64,000 bases of DNA from Paenibacillus_E qinlingensis_A (GTDB taxonomy: Bacteria; Bacillota; Bacilli; Paenibacillales; NBRC-103111): positions 4,787 through 68,786 of the forward strand of contig NZ_JAVDSB010000025.1 of the NCBI RefSeq assembly GCF_031455095.1, written 5' to 3'. A model generated the notes under the pieces. That model did not search any database and was not told where the DNA came from. It saw only the letters and a program-made list of their open reading frames with translations. The position numbers and the translations under genes are program-made. How positions within the stretch are numbered: position 1 is the stretch's first letter; each line of letters begins with the position of its first letter. This document shows, piece after piece, positions 50,775 through 58,949 of this stretch.

Positions 50775-51785
50775 GTGCTTCGTTTTAACCAAACCAAAAC
50801 AACTAAAGTTTCATTCACTGTGCTTTCCGTGTGTATGGCAGCACTACTAGTAACGGCTTGTGGAAGTAATAAAGATGCAGCAAGCACAACAACACCAGCA
50901 ACTTCAACTGCTCCAGCAGCTACGGCAGCGGCGACAGCAACACCGGCTCCAGCTGTTGATAAAGTTATGAAAGATGGCATGGGTCATGACGTGAAAGTAC
51001 CGGCTAATCCGAAAGCCGTTATTGCTTCCTATCTAGAAGATCCGCTTCTTGCATTGGGTATTAAACCAATTGTTCAATGGTCTGTTAAAGAAACAAGTGT
51101 GCAAGATTATTTGCAAACACAGCTAGCTGGTGTTCCTATGATTCCTTCCAATCTTCCTGTGGAATCCATCTTGAAAGCTACCCCAGATTTCATGATCGTT
51201 GGCAGTGAGTCAGCGGTTGAAAAAGGTCTATATGAGCAATACTCCAAAGTTGTACCGACATTCGTTCTTGGCAGCGAAGTAATTGCGGACTTCCGTAAGA
51301 CGCTTTTGAAAATGGGCGAAATTCTTAATAAGACAGATGCGGCGAACGCAGCTCTAAAAAAATATGATCAAAAAGTAACAGATACAAAAGCAAAACTTGC
51401 TCCAGTACTTGGCGATAAAAAGGTTGCCATTCTCTGGGTAACGAATAAAAACTTTTATGTCGTTAATGGTAAAGTTGCCAGCGGCGCGGTTGCTTACGGC
51501 GATCTTGGTTTGAAACTGCCTAATATTTTGGCTGTACTACCGGATGCTAAAGCGAATTGGGTACCAATTTCACTAGAAAAGCTTGCTCAATTAGATGCCG
51601 ATTACATTTTCTTGGTTAACAGCGATAAAGGTCAAGCAGGGAACCTGGAAGACCCGCTTTGGAAGAACGTTCCTGCTGTGAAATCAGGTAAAGTGTTTGA
51701 AATGGACAAGACAAGCAGCTGGTTGTACAACGGTGTAATCGCTGGCGAGCGCGTAATGGACGATATGGTTAAAGTCATTAAGTAA
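50775..51785 (+). CDS. Iron-siderophore binding lipoprotein (FecB/FhuD-type)
   Basis: 336 aa from GTG behind CAGGAGGG. Lipobox LVTAC (Cys29), an Ala/Thr/Pro linker, then the type-III binding fold: 'MGHDVKVPANPKAVIASYLEDPLLALGIKPI', 'ILKATPDFMIVGSE', a long connecting helix and 'LAQLDADYIFLVNSDKG'. It hands a ferric siderophore to the two permeases that follow. Two Fur boxes overlap its promoter. Confidence 0.92.
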   Translation: MLRFNQTKTTKVSFTVLSVCMAALLVTACGSNKDAASTTTPATSTAPAATAAATATPAPAVDKVMKDGMGHDVKVPANPKAVIASYLEDPLLALGIKPIVQWSVKETSVQDYLQTQLAGVPMIPSNLPVESILKATPDFMIVGSESAVEKGLYEQYSKVVPTFVLGSEVIADFRKTLLKMGEILNKTDAANAALKKYDQKVTDTKAKLAPVLGDKKVAILWVTNKNFYVVNGKVASGAVAYGDLGLKLPNILAVLPDAKANWVPISLEKLAQLDADYIFLVNSDKGQAGNLEDPLWKNVPAVKSGKVFEMDKTSSWLYNGVIAGERVMDDMVKVIK

Positions 51786-51799
51786 ATTGGGGGCTGTGT

Positions 51800-52840
51800 A
51801 TGATGGGTTCAAAAAGCCAAGTTCCCTCAGCTAAACCCTCATTGAAATCGCGTCCTCTTGCTGCGACAGTCATTATGATAGGTGGATTAGCCTTGCTAGT
51901 GATCAGTTTAATCACCTCCATTTCAGTAGGTGCAGCTGATATCACTTTCGGTGAAGTATGGCGAGCGATCTTCCATTTTAATGCGGATAATACACAGCAT
52001 TTGATTATCCAACAACTTAGACTTCCGCGAGCAATCGCTGGAGCCCTGGTTGGGTCTGCGTTTGCTGTAGCAGGTGCGATTATGCAAGGTGTAACACGCA
52101 ATCCATTATCGGACCCGGGTATTCTTGGTATTAACGCAGGTGCAGGCTTTATGCTTGCCCTGTGTTTTGCCTTTTTTCCGAAGCTGCCGTTTCACTATGT
52201 TATTTTATTTTCCTTTCTAGGTGCAGCGGTAGGGACCGCGCTGGTATATGGGATTAGCGCGTTGGCTAAGGGAGGCGTAACACCGGTTCGAATCGTCCTA
52301 GCGGGGTCAGCTGTTAGCGCTTTACTGCTGGCACTCAGTGAAGGGATTGCGATCTCCTATCATATTGGACAGGATCTCGCTTTTTGGTTTGCAGGAGGGA
52401 TTGCAGGTACGAAGTGGTTACAAGTTGACATCATGGCACCATGGATTGTCGTTGCTTTACTAGGGGCGCTTCTCGTCTCACCCTGGATTACGCTGTTAAG
52501 CATGGGGGAAGATGTTGCCATAGGCCTCGGATTACGGATAGGATACGTTAAGCTAGCCGCATTCGTGCTAGTTCTGGTCCTTGCTGGTGCGTCTGTGGCA
52601 GCAGTAGGAGCAATTGGATTCATTGGCCTTATTATTCCACATGTTGTTCGCTATCTCGTAGGTGTTGATTATCGTTGGATTATCCCGACGTCAGCCGTAT
52701 TAGGCGCTTTGTTGGTCGTGGCTGCGGATATCGGAGCTCGTATGGTGAATCCTCCTTTTGAGACGCCGATAGGTGCGATTATTGCGCTGATTGGTGTACC
52801 TTTCTTCCTCTATCTTGCACGTAAAAAGGGGAGGGACTAA
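51800..52840 (+). CDS. Iron-siderophore ABC permease (FecCD family)
   Basis: A 346-aa permease with ~9-10 TM segments. Motifs: 'LRLPRAIAGALVGSAFAVAGAIMQGVTRNPLSDPGILGINAGAGF', 'LAGSAVSALLLALSEG', 'GIAGTKWLQV' and 'GAIGFIGLIIPHVVRYLVGVDYRWIIPTSAVLGALLVVAADIGAR'. Forms a heterodimer with the next product. Starts 15 bp after the binding protein gene. Confidence 0.93.
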   Translation: MMGSKSQVPSAKPSLKSRPLAATVIMIGGLALLVISLITSISVGAADITFGEVWRAIFHFNADNTQHLIIQQLRLPRAIAGALVGSAFAVAGAIMQGVTRNPLSDPGILGINAGAGFMLALCFAFFPKLPFHYVILFSFLGAAVGTALVYGISALAKGGVTPVRIVLAGSAVSALLLALSEGIAISYHIGQDLAFWFAGGIAGTKWLQVDIMAPWIVVALLGALLVSPWITLLSMGEDVAIGLGLRIGYVKLAAFVLVLVLAGASVAAVGAIGFIGLIIPHVVRYLVGVDYRWIIPTSAVLGALLVVAADIGARMVNPPFETPIGAIIALIGVPFFLYLARKKGRD

Positions 52841-52842
52841 GT

Positions 52843-53880
52843 ATGACAACCTTGAAGCAGGAAAGTATGAAGAAACCGAGATTGTCAAAAGCCATCACGG
52901 TCATGTCGATTTTAACCGTACTCATTATTATCGTTTTTATTATAAGCATGAATACAGGCGTCATTCGTTTGAGTCCGCTTGAGGTGTTGCGAACATTGTT
53001 CGGGGGCGGGACGGCAAAGCAGGGACTTATCCTCTTTGATTTTCGGCTTCCGCGTATTGTGATCTCAATCTTGGTTGGAGCAGGCTTAGCTGTTTCTGGA
53101 GCCATCCTACAAGGGATTTCGCGAAATATGCTGGCTGACCCAGGGATACTGGGCATTAATGCGGGGGCAGGGCTAGCGATTATTCTAGTCGTCTCCTTTT
53201 ATAAAAATAATGCGGCGAGTCCATTGTTCTTCATGCCGATGATTGCTATGCTCGGTGCGGGCTTGGCCGCGCTGCTCATTTATACCCTCTCCTATGTCAA
53301 AGGCAAAGGCATCTCGTCATCTCGTCTTCTCCTTGTGGGAATCGCGGTTTCTGCGGGGATTGCTGCTCTGATGATGGTATTATCCATTCGCTTGGATCCA
53401 ACTGATTTTCAGTTCGTTCAGGTTTGGTTAGCGGGTAGTATCTGGGGAACAAATTGGAAGTTCGTTCTCGCCTTATTGCCCTGGATCGTCATCCTTATTC
53501 CTTATGTCATGTTCAAAGCGAATGTACTGAATGTGTTGAATCTAGGGGAAATGACGTCCATCGGATTGGGGATAAGGATGGAACGGGAACGGCTTGGGTT
53601 GCTTGCTGCAGCTGTTGCGCTTGCCGGTGCTTGCGTCGCTGTCGGTGGCGGGATTGGTTTCGTAGGTTTGATTGGTCCCCATTTAGCAAGAAGGCTAGTT
53701 GGTCCTAGGCATCAATACTTGCTTCCAGCTTCAGCGCTTACTGGCGGGTTGATACTAATCGTCGCGGACACGCTAGCGCGGGGGATGTTTCAACCCACCG
53801 AGGTTCCCACAGGGATTGTAGCCGCGGTTATCGGGGCGCCGTACTTTCTATATTTATTAGTTCGAACGAGGACTTCCTAA
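52843..53880 (+). CDS. Iron-siderophore ABC permease (FecCD family)
   Basis: A 345-aa permease starting 3 bp after its partner. Same motifs: 'FRLPRIVISILVGAGLAVSGAILQGISRNMLADPGILGINAGAG', 'LAGSIWGTNWKFV' and 'GIGFVGLIGPHLARRLVGPRHQYLLPASALTGGLILIVADTLAR'. No ATPase gene follows; the operon ends at the terminator at 53897, so a shared FhuC/YusV-type ATPase must be encoded elsewhere. Confidence 0.93.
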   Translation: MTTLKQESMKKPRLSKAITVMSILTVLIIIVFIISMNTGVIRLSPLEVLRTLFGGGTAKQGLILFDFRLPRIVISILVGAGLAVSGAILQGISRNMLADPGILGINAGAGLAIILVVSFYKNNAASPLFFMPMIAMLGAGLAALLIYTLSYVKGKGISSSRLLLVGIAVSAGIAALMMVLSIRLDPTDFQFVQVWLAGSIWGTNWKFVLALLPWIVILIPYVMFKANVLNVLNLGEMTSIGLGIRMERERLGLLAAAVALAGACVAVGGGIGFVGLIGPHLARRLVGPRHQYLLPASALTGGLILIVADTLARGMFQPTEVPTGIVAAVIGAPYFLYLLVRTRTS

Positions 53881-53896
53881 GAAGTCTGAGATAAAG

Positions 53897-53934
53897 ATCC
53901 ACAATGGGCTTCATAGCCTGTTGTGGATTTTTTT
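53897..53934 (+). terminator. Terminator of the iron-siderophore importer
   Basis: ATCCACAA pairs with TTGTGGAT and is followed by T7. Confidence 0.88.
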
Positions 53935-54019
53935 ATTTTTTGCTGCTCCATTGTAAATGTCAGGTAACATAACGCATATACTAAATAAATCTAAATAAAA
54001 CGAATTATTGTTATATATA

Positions 54020-54048
54020 TTGACATAATACTCACATTCGTTTAAAGT
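54020..54048 (+). promoter_or_regulatory. Promoter of the adenosine deaminase gene
   Basis: TTGACA (54020-54025), 17-bp spacer, TAAAGT (54043-54048), about 60 bp before the ATG. The AT-rich leader has a small hairpin (CTCAAGCGC...GCGCCATTGAG) but no purine-riboswitch core is recognisable. Confidence 0.55.
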
Positions 54049-54106
54049 AATAAAAATTCTTCTCAAGCGCACTAGCGCCATTGAGAGGCAAAGGGAGAGA
54101 TGAGAG

Positions 54107-55162
54107 ATGGCTCACACTCACATGCGAACACAGGATTTGTTAGCTAGATTACCAAAGGTGGATCTTCATTTACACTTGGATGGCAGTGTGAAGCCCGAGA
54201 CGATTTTGGAACTCGCTCTCGAACAAGGTATATCACTCCCTGTTTACGATACCGATGGGCTAATTCCACATATGCGAGTGACGGACACTTGTGGAAGTTT
54301 GATTGAATACTTAGGTAAATTCGATTTTACAACACGTTTTCTACAAACAGGCGCAGCCTTAGAGCGTGTTGCTTATGAAGTGGTCGAACAATGCGTGGAG
54401 CACAACTGTCGGTATGTGGAGGTGCGTTTTGCTCCGCAGCTGCATCGCAACATGGGGTTAACGCTCGAAGATACGTTTCACTATGTGACGCAAGGGTTGA
54501 AGCGCGCAGGGCGCGAGTTTGGAACGAGATTCGGTGTAATTGCCATTTGTATGCGAAATCACACGTGTGCAGATAATTTGGAAGTAATTGAAGCAGCGGC
54601 TAAATTCTTAGGCAAGGGAGTCGTTGCCGTTGATTTAGCGGGGGATGAGGCGAATTATCCACCTGAGTTTTTCCGAGAAGTGTTTGCTAGATCACATACA
54701 TTAGGCATTCCTGTTACCATTCATGCAGGTGAAGCTGCAGGTGCAGTTAACGTTTACAATGCGGTTACACATTTGGGGGCTGCGCGCATTGGGCATGGGG
54801 TAAGACTTCGTGAGAATGCAGAGATTCTAGGAATGATCAAAGATCGCCGTATCCCACTGGAAATGTGCCCAATCTCCAATATCCAAACGAAAGCTGTGGC
54901 TTCGTGGGAGGCTTACCCGATCCGTGAATACTTGGATCAAGGACTGATTATAACGATTAATACGGATAATCCTAGTGTGTCTGGTACGAACATTACGAAA
55001 GAGTATCGCGCGATTGCCGATCGATTCGCTTTTACAACACCAGAACTAGTGAAGTTGATCATGAACGGTGTGGAAGCCGCCTTTATGGAAGAACACGATA
55101 AAGTGCTATTTAGACAAGAGATGGAAGATGAGCTTAGCAGTTTGGGTGTATATCATAATTAA
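54107..55162 (+). CDS. add: Adenosine deaminase
   Basis: A 351-aa cytoplasmic amidohydrolase converting adenosine to inosine. Metal ligands HLHLDGS (H21, H23), 'TIHAGEAAG' with His206 and catalytic Glu209, 'RIGHGVRL', 'LEMCPISNIQT' and 'INTDNPSVSGTNITKEY' with metal Asp near 287 are all intact. RBS GGGAGAG. Length and motifs fit bacterial Add. Stands alone between two terminators. Confidence 0.93.
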   Translation: MAHTHMRTQDLLARLPKVDLHLHLDGSVKPETILELALEQGISLPVYDTDGLIPHMRVTDTCGSLIEYLGKFDFTTRFLQTGAALERVAYEVVEQCVEHNCRYVEVRFAPQLHRNMGLTLEDTFHYVTQGLKRAGREFGTRFGVIAICMRNHTCADNLEVIEAAAKFLGKGVVAVDLAGDEANYPPEFFREVFARSHTLGIPVTIHAGEAAGAVNVYNAVTHLGAARIGHGVRLRENAEILGMIKDRRIPLEMCPISNIQTKAVASWEAYPIREYLDQGLIITINTDNPSVSGTNITKEYRAIADRFAFTTPELVKLIMNGVEAAFMEEHDKVLFRQEMEDELSSLGVYHN

Positions 55163-55178
55163 TTAACAGTGGATGGGG

Positions 55179-55208
55179 ATCTGTTGCGATGAGCAGCAGA
55201 TTTTTTTT
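55179..55208 (+). terminator. Terminator of add
   Basis: ATCTGTTGC pairs with GCAGCAGAT (one G-U), with a 5-nt loop followed by T7-8. Confidence 0.8.
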
Positions 55209-55335
55209 GTGCTTAAGAAGGTGTATGTTATGTTAAAATAAGGGAAACTTCTCAAATTCTTGCGGTTGGAGGCGGACGATGTGAAGGTCTCATAATGGAA
55301 GTCTGTGAGTTAACATAAAGACTGGGAGTGTTGAA

Positions 55336-56256
55336 ATGAGGAAGTTTATTTTGGGTCTAGTCTGTGGGATTGGATTGACTGCGGCTACGGGTGTGTATGC
55401 ATCGGATATGGTGCAGACTTATCTTTTTCCAGCGAAGTTCATCATTAATGGTGAAGAGAAAAGCACAGAAGGTTACGAAACATTGAACTATGAGGGACAT
55501 GTTTATGTTCCTGTACGCTTTATAGCAGAAAATACGGGGAACACAGTAGTTTACGACGAGACTTCACAAACCATTGTGGTGGATGACGGTTTTACGATTA
55601 GGGATATTAATAATCCTGACATGCGTGCAGGGCACATAGCGGTTGAGAAGGAGGGGGCCCATTCCATTATTAAGGGACAACTCTTTATTGGCCACGATGC
55701 CTGGGATTACAAATTACTTAGTGCCTATCAGTCCATGAACCCAGGGGGCAATTCAACGCGAATAGATGCAGCAGGTAATCTGGCATTCTGGAACGATAAG
55801 GGACAGCTGCTGGAGAAAGTCCCTTATGTGGTTAATCAAATCCCGACACTGAAGGAGCAAATCATCTCGTTTGAAACAAAAAGTTTAACGGATATTTCGA
55901 GTTATACGATGGTTACCCTAGAAAGCAAAACGCCTTCACCTACACGTATGCCGGGGTATTCCGTGCCAGCGTTCATACAGGATGCTTCCCATAAGGTTAG
56001 TTTCGGTCTCGTTGATGTGCTGCGCAGCGGGGAATACACAATTGTTAGAGGTCTTTTAGGCAGTGTGGTCGAGAATGCATTACCTGCAAATGCGCCGATC
56101 GTTGTTACCTTTTATGACGAAAAAGGCAGTATCTTGGGTACAGCTACTACGACGCTTGGCGTGGAGAGACCACAGGGTATTCAGCCTTTTGCTGTGTTTG
56201 TCGGTAAAGGGGATTTCACGAATTATAAGTCAGTTCAAGTTACGTTGGCTCCATAG
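55336..56256 (+). CDS. Secreted protein with copper-amine-oxidase N-terminal (stalk) domain
   Basis: A 306-aa exported protein. Signal peptide to ~22 (GVYASD). Residues ~30-90 show the Cu_amine_oxidN1 stalk pattern: 'KFIINGEEKSTEGYETLNYEGHVYVPVRFIAENTGNTVVYDETSQTIVV'. The rest (~95-306) is beta-rich without a known catalytic motif. The stalk domain is very common in Paenibacillus exported proteins and needs no copper. Weak RBS (TGGGAGTG). Function unknown. Confidence 0.8.
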   Translation: MRKFILGLVCGIGLTAATGVYASDMVQTYLFPAKFIINGEEKSTEGYETLNYEGHVYVPVRFIAENTGNTVVYDETSQTIVVDDGFTIRDINNPDMRAGHIAVEKEGAHSIIKGQLFIGHDAWDYKLLSAYQSMNPGGNSTRIDAAGNLAFWNDKGQLLEKVPYVVNQIPTLKEQIISFETKSLTDISSYTMVTLESKTPSPTRMPGYSVPAFIQDASHKVSFGLVDVLRSGEYTIVRGLLGSVVENALPANAPIVVTFYDEKGSILGTATTTLGVERPQGIQPFAVFVGKGDFTNYKSVQVTLAP

Positions 56257-56325
56257 TGGAGATGCGTGGGTAGTTAACGGAACATCTGCGCGTATCGCTA
56301 ATCTCAAAAAGAATGGAAGACATCT

Positions 56326-57084
56326 ATGGATACTTATCTCATAACTGGCGGTTCCAAAGGGCTGGGCGCTGCCATCATCTGGCAGCTGCTGGGACAAGGA
56401 GCTGCGGTCCACTATATTTCCCGCAGCGAGAACGAGACCTTGCGCCAAGAGGCGCTGCGCGTGGGAGGTCAGCTGACCTTCCACGCTTACGACTTGGCGC
56501 AAACGGAAGGCCTAGATTCGCTCATGGAGCGAATCCTCTTGGGGCTGGATGGCGTGGCCTCCATCACGCTCATCAACAACGCGGGCATGCTCGAGCCGAT
56601 GACGTCGATCGGCCGAGCAGCCCCTGACGACCTGCAGCGTAGCCTGCAGGTCAATCTCGTCGCACCCGCGGTGCTGACGAACAGCTTCATTCGGCTTACG
56701 CAGGCGTGGCCGATCTTGAAGCGGGTCGTCGGCATCTCCTCGGGCGCGGGGCGCAAGCCCTACCCCGGCTGGGGGGCGTATTGCACCGCCAAAGCCGGGC
56801 TGGACATGCTGACGCGCTGCGTCGGCATCGAGCAGCTGCAAGAGCCTCACCCGGTGCTGATCTGTTCCGTAGCACCGGGCGTGGTGGACACCGAGATGCA
56901 GCGGGAGATTCGCGCTGCATCCGAAAAGGACTTCCCGCAGGTGAGCCGGTTCGTCCAGCTCAAAGAGCAGGGTGAGCTGAGCTCACCCGAAGATGCGGCT
57001 AAGCAGCTGCTACGCCTGCTGCAAGCAAACGCATTCGAACAAGGCGAGATCGCTGATCTACGCAGCAAAGAGCCCGTGTCGTAA
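56326..57084 (+). CDS. SDR oxidoreductase, benzil-reductase (YueD)-like
   Basis: A 252-aa NADP-dependent short-chain dehydrogenase. Rossmann TGGSKGLG (7-14), NNAG (INNAGMLEPM), catalytic Ser in 'VVGISSGAG' and YxxxK in 'AYCTAKAGLDM'. 'SVAPGVVDTEMQREIR' and the sepiapterin-reductase-like pattern fit YueD of Bacillus, which reduces benzil to (S)-benzoin in vitro; the natural substrate is unknown. GC-rich from 56,450 to 57,000, unlike the flanks. The RBS is weak. The stop codon lies inside the terminator stem. Confidence 0.85.
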   Translation: MDTYLITGGSKGLGAAIIWQLLGQGAAVHYISRSENETLRQEALRVGGQLTFHAYDLAQTEGLDSLMERILLGLDGVASITLINNAGMLEPMTSIGRAAPDDLQRSLQVNLVAPAVLTNSFIRLTQAWPILKRVVGISSGAGRKPYPGWGAYCTAKAGLDMLTRCVGIEQLQEPHPVLICSVAPGVVDTEMQREIRAASEKDFPQVSRFVQLKEQGELSSPEDAAKQLLRLLQANAFEQGEIADLRSKEPVS

Positions 57085-57104
57085 TCCGACACGGGCTCTT
57101 TGCT
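57064..57104. terminator. Bidirectional terminator overlapping the SDR stop codon
   Basis: A 17-bp perfect stem (AGCAAAGAGCCCGTGTC / GACACGGGCTCTTTGCT) has a 7-nt loop that contains the TAA stop of the SDR gene. It also ends the convergent mscL transcript. Confidence 0.93.
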
Positions 57105-57112
57105 ATACCGAT

Positions 57113-57577
57113 CTATTGAATGCTGCCGCTAACTGTACCACCGGACGAAAGCTCCGAAGTACAGAATTTACAACGTGATGCTTGCGCGGGAATTTCAGAT
57201 AAGCAATGCGGGCAATCTTTGGTTGTAACGGCTTTTTCCTTCGGCGCTTCCTTCTTGCGGAACTTGCCAATTTGACGAACAACCATGAAAATGACGAATG
57301 CAACGATTAAGAAATCCAAGAAAGTGGATAGGAATTGTCCGTATCTAAAGACGGCGGTAGCCTTAGAGGCTTGATCAAATGTGTCGTAATGTTTCCCATC
57401 TAAGGCAACATACAAATTATTGAAATTCACTTTACCAATGAGCAAACCAACAAGTGGCATAACCAAATCATTTACAATGGACGTAATGACTTTACCGAAA
57501 GCCCCTCCGATAATAACCCCGACTGCGAGGTCGAGCATGTTCCCTTTGAATGCAAAATCTTTGAATTCTTTTAGCAT
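57113..57577 (-). CDS. mscL: Large-conductance mechanosensitive channel with C-terminal zinc ribbon
   Basis: 154 aa from ATG 57577 (GGGGGTACATC before it; a longer frame upstream has no RBS). The core MscL is clear: 'MLKEFKDFAFKGNMLDLAVGVIIGGAFGKVITSIVNDLVMPLVGLL' (TM1) and 'FLDFLIVAFVIFMVVRQIGKF' (TM2). After the usual C-terminal helix the chain continues with CPHCLSEIPAQASRCKFC, a four-cysteine zinc ribbon. It opens on membrane tension to release solutes in hypo-osmotic shock. The ribbon is known from some Gram-positive MscL proteins; its role is unclear. Confidence 0.93.
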   Translation of the reverse strand: MLKEFKDFAFKGNMLDLAVGVIIGGAFGKVITSIVNDLVMPLVGLLIGKVNFNNLYVALDGKHYDTFDQASKATAVFRYGQFLSTFLDFLIVAFVIFMVVRQIGKFRKKEAPKEKAVTTKDCPHCLSEIPAQASRCKFCTSELSSGGTVSGSIQ

Positions 57578-57608
57578 GATGTACCCCCATGAGACTATAA
57601 TTAATAGG

Positions 57609-57638
57609 ATTGTACCATAGTTGATAGAGCCCAAACAA
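57609..57638 (-). promoter_or_regulatory. Promoter of mscL
   Basis: On the minus strand TTGTTT, 18-bp spacer, TACAAT (plus coordinates 57633-57638 and 57609-57614), ~32 bp from the start codon. Confidence 0.6.
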
Positions 57639-57681
57639 ATACGATCCCATAAGCTAAGGGGGATGTTTTTATAAACGAGAT

Positions 57682-58800
57682 CTACGCCTTTACAGCGACA
57701 ATTTCCTTCAAAGCCTGGATAAGCACGGCATTTTCCTCGGAAGTACCAATCGAAATCCGCACATGATTCGGAAGATTCCAGCCGCCGCCATATCGAACAA
57801 TAACCCCGCGACGCATCAAAATATCATAGATGGTTTTGGCTTCTGCGCCCAAATCGACGAGTACGAAATTACTCATACTTGGCGTAAAAGGAAACGCTAA
57901 AGCGCTCAGCCCGGCGTAAAGCTCTTCTTTCACCTTCGTATTATTAGCGCGTGTTGCCTCGAGATGTTGATCATCCTGGATAGCAGCAGCAGCGCCGACC
58001 TGGGCGAGTGTGTTTACGTTGAAAGGCTCTTTCACTTGACGAATCTTTTGCAAAATCCCAGCATCTGCGATGCCATAACCCACGCGAATACCCGCCAATC
58101 CGTAGATTTTTGAAAAAGTTTGCAGGACAACTACAGGATAGCCTTCTCTTACTAAGGCAAGACCATCACAATAATCATCAGCTGTGACGAAATGGCTATA
58201 CGCACCATCGAAGATCACAAGCACGTGAGAGGGGAGACTCTTCACAAGTCGGTGCAAGTCTGTTTTGGTTATATAAGTGCCCGTCGGATTGTTAGGTGAA
58301 CAAATATAGAGCATCTTCGTACGTGCCGTTACTGCCTCCAAGATCGTTTCAACTTCGTAGCGGAAGTTCTCCCCAAGAGGAACGTTAACGATACGGGCTC
58401 CAAGTAAGTTGGCTCCGAATTCGTATTCGCTGAACGTCGGAGATGGCACGATGACCTCGTCCCCAGGTTCTAAGTAAGTTTCAGAGAGAAGCGTAATCAG
58501 CTCGTCACCGCCATTAGTAACCAGGACTTGGTCAGGGGAAAATCCCCGTTTCTCTGCAATCGCTTCTCTAAGGTTGACTGTCTCTGCATCGGGATAGCGA
58601 TGAATTTCAGATATGTAAGCTTGAATTGCTTCAAGTGCAAGGGGGGACGGGCCTAATGGATTTTCATTGGAGGCCAATTTGGTAACCGATGTGAGCCCGA
58701 ATTCGCGTTGAACCTCCCAAATGGGTTTGCCGGGGGTATAGGGCTTCATGCGTGATAAAATACTGCGGGGATTGATGTTTTGAACTCCTGGACCTTCCAT
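57682..58800 (-). CDS. hisC: Histidinol-phosphate aminotransferase
   Basis: 372 aa from ATG 58800, 8 bp after AAGGAG. PLP fold-type I: 'KLASNENPLGPSPLALEAIQ', 'VTNGGDELITLLSETYLEPGDEVIVPSPTFSEY', 'YICSPNNPTGTYI', 'IFDGAYSHFV' and the PLP lysine motif TFSKIYGLAGIRVGYG, ending 'NHVRISIGTSEENAVLIQAL'. Transfers amino groups for histidine synthesis, and in Gram-positives often also for aromatic amino acids. It lies outside any his operon here, which favours a second, possibly aromatic, role. Confidence 0.9.
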   Translation of the reverse strand: MEGPGVQNINPRSILSRMKPYTPGKPIWEVQREFGLTSVTKLASNENPLGPSPLALEAIQAYISEIHRYPDAETVNLREAIAEKRGFSPDQVLVTNGGDELITLLSETYLEPGDEVIVPSPTFSEYEFGANLLGARIVNVPLGENFRYEVETILEAVTARTKMLYICSPNNPTGTYITKTDLHRLVKSLPSHVLVIFDGAYSHFVTADDYCDGLALVREGYPVVVLQTFSKIYGLAGIRVGYGIADAGILQKIRQVKEPFNVNTLAQVGAAAAIQDDQHLEATRANNTKVKEELYAGLSALAFPFTPSMSNFVLVDLGAEAKTIYDILMRRGVIVRYGGGWNLPNHVRISIGTSEENAVLIQALKEIVAVKA

Positions 58801-58817
58801 GTACAACACTCCTTTTT

Positions 58818-58873
58818 AGTAAATGCTTTACTTAAATACTACATTAACTTGGTAAAGTAGTAAAGTAAAAAGT
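58818..58873. promoter_or_regulatory. Inverted/direct repeat cluster upstream of hisC
   Basis: The gap between hisC and the hybrid kinase contains TACTTAAATACTAC and, further on, GTAAAGTAGTAAAGTA, approximate inverted copies rich in TACTTTAC-like half-sites. It could be an operator for hisC; no regulator is encoded adjacent. Low certainty. Confidence 0.3.
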
Positions 58874-58949
58874 TTGCATACCCTGATAGCGTTTATTTGG
58901 TATATGATACAGATACTAGGCGTTTATCAATAGAGGGGACGGCAGCAGG

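Noticed and set aside
54049..54106. Purine riboswitch before adenosine deaminase
   Set aside because: Only a short hairpin is present. The conserved three-way-junction core and loop sequences of purine riboswitches are not seen.
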